From: Gari tellinella
Taxonomy: Eukaryota; Mollusca; Bivalvia; Cardiida; Psammobiidae
Assembly (NCBI GenBank): GCA_922989275.2
Contig: OV277861.1
Span: 51,871,623 to 51,935,622 of the forward strand
DNA: 64,000 nt
Reading direction: 5' to 3'
Shown: positions 41,003 through 51,719 of the stretch, piece after piece
Numbering within the stretch: the first letter of the stretch is position 1
Layout: every line of letters begins with the position of its first letter
Position numbers and translations under genes: made by a program
The notes under the pieces: model-generated
What the model saw: the letters and a program-made list of their open reading frames with translations, nothing else
Databases searched by the model: none
Told to the model about the DNA's origin: nothing

Positions 41003-41589
41003 CAGTGAAGGCAGTTTTCAAAGTTGCAGACATGTGTGAACTTATCTCATCCTCCCATTACGAATATAGAAACATGTTACTATAATTAGAATGTCAAACC
41101 GCTTCCGTTCCAGGTGATACATTAAGCCAAACCAACCTGGTATTTAGGAAAGATATTATTTTGCATGTTATGACACATTTTCCTGATTTTCGGCATAACT
41201 TATTTATTTAGTTTCCCGTTGAGTCTAGTCCATTTTTGGATTATTAAGGTGGTTTGATGGTTTTTGCAGTAAAATGACAAACAGTGCAGACCCTGTTCAT
41301 AGGTCTCCTTCCGGGGTTCTCTCACTTATATGGAAGTTTTAGGCTTTACCTTTACTTTTAATCTACGTTAAGCAACAGTCTGCCTCAGCCCAATTCATTG
41401 CCCAACCCCAGAGTACAACAGTCTGGATTCTGATCAGACGCCGTTTTACACGATTACAGATTGCTTGACACCCATTACGATGTAACTTTAGTTTATTGAT
41501 AGATGGTAATAACTTGAAGCAAATGACGCAAAGGTAACCATACATATAACTCAAACAAACGATACTTCAGGCTGTGGTAAAAGATGGGG
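41003..41589. other. Mostly unassigned, with alpha-like scraps
   Basis: GACAAACAGTGCAGACCCTG (41277) and GATTCTGATCAGACGCCG (41426) with CAGATTGCTTGACACCC are half hairpins. No element ends or gene. Confidence 0.4.
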
Positions 41590-41780
41590 TTAACCTCTTT
41601 GCGTCTAGTGGATTCTTTCATGCTTGTAATTATATTGGATTAGTCCATCTTTTATTTAAGTGGTGCCTAGTCAAACTTTCTTTATTGTTTGTCTTATATT
41701 GAATTTTCTATCAACAAACAGAGAAGACTCTGATCAGAGGCTATACTGTTTGCCTATGTCCCATGTACGGGGTGCGTTAA
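41590..41780 (-). mobile_element. B-family MITE 7, hairpin core deleted
   Basis: TTAACCTCTTTGCGTCTAG to GGGGTGCGTTAA. The hairpin is reduced to CTCTGATCAGAGG. Confidence 0.78.
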
Positions 41781-41908
41781 ATGAAATACTATTTATGTCT
41801 AGTATGATACATGGGGTCATGGTTAACCATTATGCACAGCATAAATGCACGCGCAAACAATGGAGACTTAATGAGGCGCCAAAAAACAGGATCTATACTA
41901 TTTGTTAT

Positions 41909-42095
41909 GTTAACCATTCACATTTTACGCCTCAATTTATTCCTCCACTGAAAATAGTTCCACTTTTTACGCAAATGAATATGCCACATTTGAAACACTT
42001 CCTGTGTCCTAACAGATGATTGCTTAAAACAGGCTGAACATAAAGCAGAATGCTCCTTAAGGAGCATTCTGCTTTACTTTCAACTTTTATTTAAA
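41909..42095 (-). mobile_element. D-family MITE 13, right end lost
   Basis: GTTAACCATTCACATTTTACG, CCTCCACTGAAAATAGTTCC, beta hairpin tip GCTCCTTAAGGAGC (both arms changed from GCGC), then truncated. Confidence 0.75.
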
Positions 42096-42261
42096 CAAAT
42101 GTCCAAATGGAATTCTAGCACACAGCATATGCTATAGCATTAACATCATTCTGGCTGATAATGGATCCGCCCATCACGTTAATCCTGTCTTTCATAGTCA
42201 TCATTGTATACTCAGTGACTGTGTAAGAAGGGTTATTATGTCATAATGGTAGGAAAGATTA

Positions 42262-42420
42262 CAGGGTTGCCATAAGTTGACATAAAAATCCTAAGATTTC
42301 CAAATTTGCATTTTTCAAGTGCGATTTTACGAATAGTACCTTTCCCCATCGCCTGTTTCTAGTTTTGTTGACACGTGGCTGTTTAAAGCAAGCTGGAAGT
42401 AAAGCAGAATGGCAGCCCTG
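42262..42420 (+). mobile_element. E-family MITE 2
   Basis: CAGGGTTGCCATAAG left, GGCAGCCCTG right. AGATTA lies on both sides (42256-42261 and 42421-42426), an exact 6-bp duplication. The beta hairpin is cut in half (AAAGCAGAAT then terminus). Confidence 0.88.
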
Positions 42421-42429
42421 AGATTATTA

Positions 42430-42600
42430 AGTCATTTTTTACCGACAGAACTCTCTGGTTCTTTCGCACTGCTACATCGGACCTCGGTCTATAAATCTCA
42501 CCTGAAGGAAGTACTTGGTACGGCGAGGGATCGAACATACAACCCTTCGCATCGTAGTCGGGCGCGTTATCACCCCACTACGTCCGCCGATCTCAGAAAT
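42430..42600 (-). mobile_element. Second tRNA-headed SINE (different head)
   Basis: On the minus strand the head at about 42600-42520 has an A-box-like GTAGTGGGGTGATAACGC and a B-box-like TGTTCGATCCCT about 40 bp later. A non-tRNA body follows, running to an A-rich segment next to the E-family MITE at 42262-42420. It differs from the SINE at 24075. Ends and target duplication were not resolved. Confidence 0.55.
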
Positions 42601-42764
42601 GCGAGAAAGGTCTTTAAATGGACACTTGCATTGAAAGTATCAAGTGCTTATTGAAGTAAAGGTAATACAGTTACTGTCTCGCAGATAAGTTATATCAAAC
42701 CATTGAAGCCTAGTGTCTCCTACAGAACACATTTGCAAACAGCGTAGATGCCAATGAGACGCCA

Positions 42765-42905
42765 GCAAGAAATATTACTATATTCTGACAAATTGTAGCT
42801 TCAAGCAGGCCGAAAGAAAAGCAATGCTCATTCTGCTTTACTTTTAACATAAGTGGACACCTGTCTTCAAAACAAGAAACAGAATATGGGATACAGTATT
42901 AATTT
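42765..42905 (-). mobile_element. D-family fragment
   Basis: CTATATTCTGACAAATTGTAG, CAGGCCGAAAGAAAAGC, TCTGCTTTACTTTTAACA, CACCTGTCTTCAAAACAAG. Confidence 0.6.
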
Positions 42906-43278
42906 ACAGCATGTTTTGAGCTGCTCCCTGACTCCAGCAAACCACCATTGAGTCTTCCTGCGAATGGTTGAAATAACCATATTTTTCAGTTTGGCTGTGA
43001 CAACTTAAGAACATAGAAACGTATTAATGCCTTCCGGTAGTCATAAACAATGGAGAAATTACACAAGACGTCATAACACCAAGACTTGTCAACGCCACCA
43101 ACCAATGTAATAAATGTACAACACGTGTTATAAATTGCACAACCAGCTACAATGGTAATAAATGACATGTGACAGTAGTAAGGCCACAAATGTGGCGAGC
43201 TGTTAGTGAGAATGAGCTTGCAAATTTTGAGCATTTTAAACCATAGTAATACTACAGGTAACCAGAATGCCTTACTAG
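42906..43278. other. Unassigned stretch
   Basis: No gene or repeat recognised. An 82-codon minus frame (42986-43234) has no familiar motif. Confidence 0.3.
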
Positions 43279-43513
43279 TACTGTGTCGTGATGAAGACGT
43301 TATTCTACAGGGTTTAAACGCAAAATAAATGCAAACTCAATATAACAAAATGTAGAATTTACAATAATATTAAAGGTTTAATGATATATTTTAATTTGAG
43401 TGGCCAACAGTTTGGAATCTGATCAGACGCTGGGTTACAGCTTACAATGTATAAACATATGTATTTAAGCATCAACGCGTTTATTGGGAGAGAGTAGCGT
43501 CTTATACACTGTA
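43279..43513 (-). mobile_element. A'-family MITE, decayed
   Basis: GATGAAGACGTTATTCTAC left, GAGTAGCGTCTTATACACTG right. Hairpin reduced to CAACAGTTTGGAATCTGATC plus ACGCTGGG. Confidence 0.68.
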
Positions 43514-43565
43514 CAAGGGTAACGAGACTACTTTATGGAAATGTGAACACAAATGTCTCTGAATC

Positions 43566-43770
43566 AATCACACCCTAGTGACACATATATGCGACTAATA
43601 CAAGTGTTTGTGTGCAAACAGTGAATACCCAGATAAGAGGAATCCTACAGGATCATCTGGTTGAGGTCTGTATTGTTTGTCGGTTTGTAACACATCGTAA
43701 AATCAAATCTATATAGCCAAACAAAATCACCGCATGTGGGTTCCAATGCTCTGTTTTGAAGATCAGTGAA
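43566..43770 (-). mobile_element. L-family element, worn
   Basis: CACCCTAGTGACACATATATG, GCAAACAGTGAATACCCAG, GGAATCCTACAGGATC tip, GTCTGTATTGTTTGTC. Confidence 0.55.
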
Positions 43771-43779
43771 ATATACAGT

Positions 43780-43985
43780 GAAATTAGGTCAAAGGTCAGG
43801 GTCAAGGTCAATTGGTAAAATGAATTTGCATTCCCGGATAGGAATTATCAAGATGAACATGCATACAAAAAAATGAATGTAGATAAAAATCTGAAACGTT
43901 ATGATTTCGGACAACAACGGCGACAACCCGGACGTCGGAGTGACAATAGCTTGTTTATTTCTGCGAAAAACTGACGAACTAACAA
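43780..43985 (+). repeat. Bivalve-type dispersed repeat, 3' part
   Basis: AAGGTCAGGGTCAAGGTCA, then GACAACAACGGCGACAACC, GGAGTGACAATAGC and CTGCGAAAAACTGACGAACTA. The last part matches 48130-48235. Confidence 0.6.
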
Positions 43986-44733
43986 GATGTGTTTGTGTCC
44001 TACCCCTCCTTTTATCTGTGACCTTGACCTTTGACTCAACATGTCTGAAATATACATATTACTACTCCTCTAAATAAGACAAAACTGTGTATTGAATATG
44101 AACTTCCGATCAGCCGAGGTCAAAGGTCTTGGCCATTTCAAATAATTGATCGTTTGACCTCCTCTTTCTTGACCGTTGGCCCGACATGTCTTGAAATTAC
44201 ATATTCCTCACAATTAGAGCAATATTTATACTATATAAGTCACAACCAGCTCAGGGTCCAATTTTATGTCCATTTAAAAAAGTTGACCTCTATGAGATTT
44301 GACCCGACATGCCAATAACCTACATATTAATATACCTCTTTATATGGGTTACATGTATTCCTAGTATTATTTGCTTTACGAATTATTGGCAATAGTTTAA
44401 AGTTATGACCTATTTTAAGGATGAAAATAATTTTGACCTTTTGACGTCTGTGACCATACACTTTGACTTGACATGAAGTCCTTTCCAATTGAGTGTCAAA
44501 GTTTATTGCCATTTTAAATATTTGACATGACCAACTTCTACATATCCATATACCTCTTCTTTAAGGCTCTTCTCTTCATATGTGCAACATATATACCATG
44601 TATCAATTGGTTATAATCTAAAACTCATGGCAAACGTTTAGATTGCGAATACATTTGGCCTTGATCTTTTACCCTATTAGTCTAAAATAACATATTCGAA
44701 TACATCTTATTGAGAGCAATATGTATACATTAC
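43986..44733. other. Stretch with scattered TGACCTTGACC motifs
   Basis: Repeated GACCTTTGACC-like words (44025, 44150, 44430, 44655) suggest a worn dispersed repeat. No gene. Confidence 0.4.
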
Positions 44734-45216
44734 AGGGATTACGTGTAATCAGGGAGTACACCGACAAATCAGGGATTTCACGTAAACCCTAAATCTCCCA
44801 GGGAAAGGCTTAATTTTGAAGCTTTTCGTTGATTTTTATATATATATATATTTGGCAGTTAATTTTGGTTAAGGTAATGAATCTTACCTCGCTTAGTTCA
44901 TTAAGTTCAAAGGCTAGTACCACGCTATAAAATTATGTTGTTGACCTTATTACCAATACAGAAGTCTTGTTTTTTTAATTGTTCTGACTTATATGTATAA
45001 TGTTCTCTTATTTTATTCACTTGTGCGAGAAACTTTGTATGCACGTTCATTAGACCATGATATTTCAAGAAAGCATGATCTTTTAAACCAATAGAAATGT
45101 CATGATAGTACAATCGATTTATTTGATGAAAAAGGGACATTTCATCTATTCCCTAAAACGCCCATTTATTGCGCGTAATCCCTAAAAAGTTCAAGGATTG
45201 ATTACACGTTATCCCT
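44734..45216. mobile_element. S element, about 480 bp with short TIRs
   Basis: AGGGATTACGTGTAATCA at the left and TGATTACACGTTATCCCT at the right form imperfect inverted termini. Interior AT-rich, with no coding similarity and no alpha or beta module. Confidence 0.6.
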
Positions 45217-45413
45217 CTAACATATACAAATTGTAAAAACCTTATGACGTGTAAGTCAATTGTAATTACCATTGAGCTCTCTGACCGGCGTCTACGCTGT
45301 TTGCCTAGGACAGACGCCTCTTTCCAGCTACATGGACCGTATACTGTTTGTTAATCATAACTACACTCGTTTCTAGGGCGGGATGTGTTTAAATCTATAT
45401 ACATGTACATGTA

Positions 45414-45516
45414 TATTAATATATAAACTGCTCTTTTCTAATATTTCGACCTCTAAGGGCCTTTTTCAAAAAAGAGGTCGAAATATTAGAAAATAGCAGT
45501 TTATATATTAATATTA
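45414..45516. repeat. Isolated near-perfect hairpin
   Basis: Arms of about 43 bp (ATATAAACTGCTCTTTTCTA..., AATATTTCGACCTCT) around an AAGGGCC-containing loop. No relative in the window. Confidence 0.85.
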
Positions 45517-45649
45517 ATTTAATTCCCTATCTGGAATATTGAAAAAATATTATATATACATGTAGTTTAGAAACCATATTATGGGTGACAGTTTCGATCC
45601 AGTTTAGAAGCAGGGTCATGATCCGGTTTGATACTATTTACATATCCAA

Positions 45650-45862
45650 CCACAGAGACGAGAATACTCGTCATTAACAAACAATGTACAGGTTTGTGAA
45701 AAATAAACTTATCTTCTGCATCCAGTTTAGAGATTCTGATCAGCGGGACTCTAGCAAAATCCTTCTAATCGGGGATTTGAAATATGTTGTAAAAATCAAC
45801 CATAAATAGTCAAAATGGACTAAACTTGATTATCAAAACATTCAGGGGATAAATGTTAACAT
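45650..45862 (-). mobile_element. L-family element, worn
   Basis: ACAGAGACGAGAATACTCGTC, CAGTTTAGAGATTCTGATCAG, CGGGACTCTAGCAAAATCC, GGATAAATGTTAAC. Confidence 0.55.
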
Positions 45863-46054
45863 TAAAAATTCATTCACGTCGCCTAAACATAATACGATGA
45901 AATTTGTATGTCAACTTGAAACGACAGCCATAAGGCCTACTGACCCACTTTCGTTTTAATGTAATAGTTCTAGTTTTCCATTTGAGTCATTGTGCCTAAA
46001 GAAATAAATTATATAATCACGTCATAAGCACAGCTCACTAGAGTGCGTCTGGTT

Positions 46055-46132
46055 GGTATCAAAGCCCAATTAAAAAGCAGAAAGATTAAACAGAAAACTC
46101 CTATCCGAGCTTTCTACTTTATTTGCATATTC
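46055..46132 (+). repeat. F-like hairpin remnant
   Basis: AAAAAGCAGAAAGATTAAAC and GAAAACTCCTATCCGAGCTTTC, half worn. Confidence 0.4.
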
Positions 46133-46134
46133 CT

Positions 46135-46382
46135 TTAACCGCGTAGGCAATAAATGCGCCTTTTAACGCTCTAAATTTATTCCCTAAATAAAAGAAATGC
46201 TTAACAGTATACAGTAATGCATATCCATAGAAAGAAATATGCCCTACATTCTAGCAGATGTTCGCATAAAGCAGGCTGAAAGTAAGCAGAATGCGCCTTT
46301 AGGCGCATTCGGCTTACTTTCAACCTGCATTATGTGGTCATCTGTGTTTAGAACTAGAAACAAACTATGGGGTAACGGGTAT
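46135..46382 (-). mobile_element. D-family MITE 14
   Basis: TTAACCGCGTAGGCAATAAAT start, beta hairpin tip GCGCCTTTAGGCGC. Both arms carry the same one-base loss (AGTAAGCAGAATG / CATTCGGCTTACT), a matched change. End TATGGGGTAACGGG. Confidence 0.85.
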
Positions 46383-46749
46383 TTCAAGTGATCATGAGAC
46401 TGTCTGTACTGTACTACAATATTTCATTTCAGTATTTTTGTCAGTCTGACCTAGAGAAATATGTCTACTCTGTTTTTATGGAAATGAGTACGAACAAGCG
46501 TATGCATCACTAATGAAAATCTTTAATAGCAGAAGTTTCATATACGGCTTTATGTCGGGCCCATTGTTATTAATATACACTTGAATAATGCAAAAAATTG
46601 TGATTCATATGAATTCCTTGAATTTTAAAGATTTTTTAAATGTTCTTTTGTTGTTGAATGGGCATGCTTTAGGCACGGAATCTTTTGAAAGTGGAAAGTT
46701 TCGAATGCTTGCAAGTTATACGATTGAGAGGGTGTTTTATTTCCCATTA

Positions 46750-46937
46750 TATCATTTGTGCCAAGTGGATTCTTCAATGTTTATAGATTGGATTAGTCCA
46801 TTTTTGTTATCTAAGGGGTGCCTGGTCTAAGTTTTCAAATTCGTTTTGGTTTTTATATTAAAATTCCTATCAGCAAACAGTGTATACTCTGATTAGACAC
46901 CGCATATATGGGATCGTGGGCACCAATGGGTTAAACG
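46750..46937 (-). mobile_element. B-family MITE 8, one hairpin arm deleted
   Basis: CATTTGTGCCAAGTGGATTC to GGGCACCAATGGGTTAA. CAAACAGTGTATACTCTGATT and AGACACCGCATATATGGGATC are joined directly. Confidence 0.8.
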
Positions 46938-47000
46938 CGTTCATGCTAAAATATGTAATTCAATTGCAAACAGTTTGAAACCTGATCAGAGATCGGGTAG
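46938..47000 (+). mobile_element. A'-family fragment
   Basis: AACGCGTTCATGCTAAAAT, TTGCAAACAGTTTGAAACC, GATCAGAGATCGGG. It starts directly at the end of the B copy. Confidence 0.55.
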
Positions 47001-47429
47001 GTCAAACGTTGTGAGTACTTTACCATATGTAAACGTCACTTTCGAATCTTTAACACATAAGCTTATGTCAAAGTCGCATGGTTCCAAATTCTCACAAGGA
47101 TGGAAAGGGTTTGTCCCAAGTTATGTGTGCTGCAATATGCAAGCTTTAGGTCAAAGGGCATAGTAAATGTGAGCGCTTTCCAAAACTGAACTGCACATTT
47201 TGAAACTGGTGTTAAGGTTTATATCAAGAGAATCAACTTTTTCACATTGATGGGAAGTGTTTGTTCCAACGTAAGTGCGCTGCAAGTATGAAAGGGCATA
47301 CTAGATACGAACACTTTCTTTCAACTGCTAACGCAAACGGCAACGTGAATGCCGACGCCAACGACTAGATTACACCATAAACTATCCTGAAGTTTCGTCC
47401 AGATACTTAAAGCCAATTCTAAATATTTA

Positions 47430-47622
47430 AAAAACGGCGCCTTTGCAAACAGTTTGGCTCCTGATTAGACGCCGTTATAAGCGGCGTCTGATCAGGATCC
47501 AAACTGTTTGACACTTATATCGATATGTTTTAGGTCATACTACATTGAATCTAACTTTGAAACGATATTGCAAACAACAAAATTGAAACAGACGACAATG
47601 AAACGGCGAAGGTGTAAAAGTC
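47430..47622 (+). mobile_element. G3-family MITE
   Basis: GGCGCCTTTGCAAACAG, alpha hairpin core GACGCCGTTATAAGCGGCGTC, GACACTTATATCGATATG, AACAGACGACAATGAAAC, end CGGCGAAGGTGTAAAAG. Confidence 0.72.
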
Positions 47623-47944
47623 ACACGATTAATTTGGCAGCAAAATAGTTAAAGAAAGTGTATGGGTCAATGTGGTTTTCATAATATCGTGAATACGCTT
47701 CAGCAGACTGGTTAACATGGAGCTATTTTCAAATTGACACCGATTTAAAGCAACTGCGAGGACCTTGACATTAGCGTAGATGTCTATGGGTCAACGGTTG
47801 AGTCCTTCGATTAAGTGTAGTGTAGTCTCAGTGACTTACATGTACGTGAATGAATGATTAATGTTGAACGACCCATCGAAACAAATGGGTATTTACAGCC
47901 GATCTACAATCTGAAGTCGGCTGACTCATCAGAGTTCGGGTTAA
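47623..47944. other. Unassigned stretch
   Basis: No gene or repeat recognised. Confidence 0.3.
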
Positions 47945-48240
47945 AACATTTACCCATGAAACTTCAAAAATAAATTAAGGTCAAATATAAAGGCTGAATC
48001 TTCTCAAATAAAAAAGGTCAGATATAAAGACCAATGTCAATTGGTAAAATATTTTAGTTTAAATGGACATCATTTGTTAATATGACCATGCATACCAAAA
48101 ATGAAGGTCAAAGGTGAAAAATTGAAGAAATTATGGTCAACGTTAAGATTGTTGACAACAACGATCACAAAGACGACGCATGCGCCGGAGTAACGACAAC
48201 ATATCGGGTTTCCCTCGAAAATCAGACGAGCTAATAATGG
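47945..48240 (+). repeat. Bivalve-type dispersed repeat
   Basis: AAGGTCAAATATAAAGGC-type repeats at 47980-48040, then GACAACAACGATCACAAAG, GCGCCGGAGTAACGACAAC and TCAGACGAGCTAATAA. The end resembles 43900-43985. Confidence 0.6.
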
Positions 48241-49220
48241 CAAACATTTGATGGGAAATTTAAATAAAGTATTAATTCGTACACACTCTGTGGAAGAAAA
48301 CTTCAACATATTTTTTACTCTATGTCCGTTTAAAATTTCAAAAGTACAAATCTTTATTTGTTCAACACTGGATCAGTGCCGAAAAACATAATAACTATTT
48401 TATATAATAAAACGAAGTCAGCAAAAATTGCTCTTTATTTTTCAAAATATAATATAATTTGCAGCAATTAATTGTAACTGGCAATATTTATTGGCCATAA
48501 AAAACGACAAATCATACACATGGCCATAAATACTGATAAGGTATCACATTTTAGGAAAAGGCAGTTACACTTGAACTTAACACAGAGGCGGGTCAATGTA
48601 ACTCTAAGAAACAATAGCTCATGCATACAAAATGCGATGTTTTATCAAACTTTATGAACCAGGTAAAACACCTCTTGGATACTTAAAATAGTGCAGATCG
48701 TGATCAGAAACACTATTTTGCACTTAAAACTATTCACAGATGCTTATATGTGGTTATCTACCACTATAACGATCAATACAATACATTGTGCAAATTATTA
48801 GGTATTTAAGGTAGGTGGCTGCACAAGGTCGGGTGAAAGTAATTGATAGAGGAGCCTTACTGTATATCTACCACTGTTGTTTCGACGCTGAACCAAAACG
48901 TAAATCTGGTCTTGGATCAAATACAATTCATATTTTTATATCAAGCTTGGCTATAAGAAATGTGTTTGCACACCGATTGCAAGTGACATGTTTGACAATA
49001 AATGCAAATACTCTATAAGCACATAATTGTCCAAGTTGCATAAACTTAACCAATGCCACAAATGTCAAGGTCAAAGTCACGCAAATGCAATGCAACATGC
49101 TGTCTTTGAGTCGCATGTGTATGCAACGTTGTACTATCATAGCTACAATTCTTAAGCTGGGCTAAACGGAAACACCCAACCAATGCCACTTTCCGAACGA
49201 AAGGACAATGGTCCGCACCT
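48241..49220. other. Unassigned stretch
   Basis: AT-rich with no gene or repeat recognised. Frames at 48815-49018 (plus) and 48928-49234 (minus) show no motif. Confidence 0.3.
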
Positions 49221-49397
49221 GGGCCCCGTATCATTGTGAACTTCGTACGACAAATAATATCTTATGTCAGATTATATAAGTCTTAATTATTATATTTCTC
49301 CATCTAATCCTGTCTTTCGACATCTCTTTGGGGTCGTCTTGAAAAGGCAATTCCAAAGAGATGTCACAAGACAGTTTTGACTTATGAAACGGGCCCC
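49221..49397 (+). mobile_element. I-family MITE 4, right arm partly deleted
   Basis: GGGCCCCGTATCATTGTGAAC left, TTATGAAACGGGCCCC right, hairpin TCTTTGGGGTCGTCTTG and mirror. The segment with the right TTGTCGTACGA box is missing. Confidence 0.85.
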
Positions 49398-49689
49398 TGG
49401 CGCACAACTGCGTGGCTTAAAACAACAAGATCTGGCCACTTAGAAGAAACAAATCCTTATCATTAGAAGACTAGAACGATTAACTATCTAGCCTACCACT
49501 ATCAAGCTTTTTATGAGGTCATTCCACGATGTACTCACACTCCAAAGGTTTGTATCTCTAGTTCATTTAAGGAGTAGGACATATTCCCCCGGTAAGCTAA
49601 TGTTCTGCAATTAAAATCAAAGCCAAAATCAAAGTGACCTGAAAACGTTACAGTACTTTCCGCTACCCTGTATTGTACTCACGCACAAA
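49398..49689. other. Unassigned stretch
   Basis: No gene or repeat recognised. Confidence 0.3.
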
Positions 49690-49895
49690 ACTTGGTATAT
49701 CTAGATGGTGTGCTATAGGAAATATCGCCCTGATATACCGGTCCAGAGGAGAGCTGTCCGCTATGTCACCAACATATTCCACAACACAAGCAGAGTAACC
49801 AGCATGCTGGGTCATCTTGGATGGGAATCATTGGAATCAAGAAGGACAAAGGCACAGCTCACGATACTCTACAACGGTACACATGTGTTACTCCG
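49690..49895 (+). pseudogene. Fragment of another LINE reverse transcriptase C-terminal region
   Basis: The frame reads VQRRAVRYVTNIFHNTSRV followed by TSMLGHLGWESLESRRTKAQLT. The pattern QRRA.R.V......SV..ML..LGW..L..RR..A.L is common downstream of the catalytic domain in CR1/Jockey-like LINEs. Only about 65 codons are recognisable, with no YADD motif and no tail. It is an old, truncated relic. Confidence 0.65.
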
Positions 49896-50232
49896 CTTTT
49901 GCAATATGGTCGGCTCCGAGTAATTATTCACCCTAGCAGATAGCGCATGTACTGTTGCGCAAAGCGCACTGCTACCAAGAGTTCCATTCGTGTAGTTCAA
50001 TTAAATAGTTATGCTAGTATCTGGCAAGTGAGTTATTCTTATGTGCAACTATTCTAGCTAATGTGATATGGGCAATATATCCAGGACAAAATGAACACAC
50101 ACGGACTGCGGGGTACACGAAACAGTTCAGTAACGTTATGCCTTTGGGGACATACAAATAAATACATGTAATAGTTATCATAAAATGCATATAAAACAAG
50201 TTTCATAAAATAGTAAATACTAAAAGTACTTA
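49896..50232. other. Unassigned stretch
   Basis: No gene or repeat recognised. Frames on the minus strand near 50014-50290 have no familiar motif. Confidence 0.3.
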
Positions 50233-50486
50233 CAGGGCTGCCATAAGTTGACTTGAAAAATCCTAAGATTTCCAAATTTGCATTTTTCAAGTGCGATTTA
50301 CGAATCGTACTTTTTCCCCATCGCCTGTTTCTAGTTTTGTTATCACGTGGCTGCTTTGAGCAGGCTGTAAGTTAAGCAGAATGCGCCTTAGGGCGCATTC
50401 TGCTTTACTCTCAGCCTGCTTTAAGCTACCATGTACTGGGGAAAAATCCGGAGATTTAGGAAAAATCCGGAGAAACGGCAGCCCTT
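50233..50486 (+). mobile_element. E-family MITE 3, full length, carrying module beta
   Basis: CAGGGCTGCCATAAGTTGAC left, AGAAACGGCAGCCCTT right. TACTTA precedes and TACTTT follows (6-bp duplication, 5 matches). The beta hairpin (tip GCGCCTTAGGGCGC) is flanked by D-type words (TCGCCTGTTTCTAGTTTTG, AAGCTACCATGTACT). Confidence 0.9.
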
Positions 50487-51015
50487 TACTTTATAGGGGT
50501 GATTGCCAGCAATCACAAGATTAACACGTCCGGATATAAGTAGTGTGCACGTGGAAACGTGGAAAACACATAAGTATTATAATATTGAACGGGCCGCTTT
50601 TGTACTGCAAGTTATGCAAGCAATTCAAAAGTTGTAACTAAACATAAACTCTATTTTACCTGACATATCTATTAGCTCTTGATCAACTGATCCGGGAAGC
50701 AATTCAAATCATCAGTTCCCTATAAACAAATTAACTCAAGCATCCCCTCTTAAAAAACAACCTTCATAATCAATCAGGACCAAAGAACTGCATATTGGAT
50801 GTTGTGTATTAACATCTATTTAAGAAACAGTGTATAGGACCTTTGACATACGGACCTAAAATGCAACCTGGAACATCCCCTCATCATAAGCAACACAATA
50901 TACACTAGATATGCAACTCCAAGCACCCTACTCTTATAAACACACTTTTAACAAAATATGGCAAGACTGCCATCTTTGAATGGGTGGTATTGTTCTTTTT
51001 AGTAACAAAACAACA
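50487..51015 (-). other. Probable 3' UTR or flank of the NUDT6-like gene
   Basis: This is low-complexity AT-rich sequence just downstream of the stop codon. I saw no clear AATAAA-type signal on the minus strand near the stop and no repeat family member. The 3' end of the transcript is therefore not placed. An E-family MITE begins immediately beyond, at 50233-50486. Confidence 0.35.
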
Positions 51016-51347
51016 TCAACTGGAAAGTTTGGAGAGAGGTCTATGAAACAAATGATATTTCAGTCCCTTATACACAGATGCCATTTCTTCACTAGTTATA
51101 TCAACACTGTCGAACCCTTGTTTCAATCCTTGCATCATTAGTGTCACAATTCTATGAGTGATTGAAGTGATCTGAGTGTTTTTGTGGACTTCTTCAATAT
51201 TCATCCAGCGGCATTGCAACACTTCGTGACCACACGGCACAATGTCGAAGGTCACCGGAAGAAGCCGACACACGACGTATAGGTCCGAACGACCGTGCGC
51301 CATTGGGTGGTCGTGCTGTTGTCGAAGGGCAAGGACGGAGGAAAACT
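51016..51347 (-). CDS. NUDT6: NUDT6-like Nudix hydrolase, last coding exon
   Basis: The exon encodes about 110 residues that read like the C-terminal part of animal NUDT6 (the FGF2-antisense-encoded Nudix protein). It has an EFSSVLALRQQH block, GRSDLYVVCRLLPVTF, CRWMNIEEV, and a final GFDSVDI...VYKGLKYHLFHRPL segment. These match in order the vertebrate NUDT6 pattern of SVLSIRQQH, KSDMYIICRL, CEWMDL, GFDKIDL and VYTGL as I remember it. On the minus strand the exon follows a pyrimidine-rich tract ending TTTTTCAG, so the acceptor lies at 51348-51350. The exon begins AG|TTT, giving a phase-1 intron whose split codon is probably Glu. The stop is TGA at 51016-51018. The Nudix box (GX5EX7REUXEEXGU) would lie in an upstream exon, at higher coordinates. 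I did not find it before 64000, so that intron is long or the exon was missed. An open frame continues upstream to a Met at 51384 but crosses the splice signal, so that start is probably not used. Family function is hydrolysis of nucleoside-diphosphate-linked substrates; the exact substrate is uncertain. Confidence 0.85.
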
Positions 51348-51362
51348 CTGAAAAATAGAAAA
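51348..51362 (-). other. Splice acceptor of the NUDT6-like exon
   Basis: On the minus strand the sequence TTTTCTATTTTTCAG directly precedes the coding similarity. It is a pyrimidine tract with a CAG acceptor, and its phase agrees with the family alignment. Confidence 0.75.
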
Positions 51363-51531
51363 CATCACATTTATCCAACTGCATGTATTGTGTGTTTTTA
51401 AATCAACAAACAGTATGCTTTACTGCAGGTAATTTTTCGCGGCGAGCTATCTATGGCTTAAAAACATGTGTTGGTACAGTAAATTGTTGCTAGGCGCCTT
51501 TATAGACACGTTTGCATACATGTAAGTTCAG

Positions 51532-51719
51532 CAGGGCTCCAGATAAGAGGGATTCAACATTTTCTCACTCATTTCAGCACCAAATCATATGGTGTTACTA
51601 CTCATTAGAATCGTCTCGAAGAGACTATTCTTATGAGTAGTGACACCATAGGGTTAAATTCAGAAATAAAGATTTTTTTTTAAAAATATCCCCCTTATCT
51701 GGAGCACTGGTATAGGGAA
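51532..51719 (+). mobile_element. J-family MITE 2
   Basis: CAGGGCTCCAGATAAGAGG left, CCCCTTATCTGGAGCACTG right, hairpin GTTACTACTCATTAGAATCG and mirror. It lies just upstream of the NUDT6 exon, so probably in its last intron. Confidence 0.85.

Noticed and set aside
41660..42019. A 119-codon plus-strand frame as a gene.
   Set aside because: It runs through parts of a B MITE and a D MITE and has no protein motif.
50233..50486. E family called a standard hAT MITE with 8-bp duplications.
   Set aside because: The CAGGG ends are hAT-like, but the copies here support 6-bp duplications, so I left the superfamily open.
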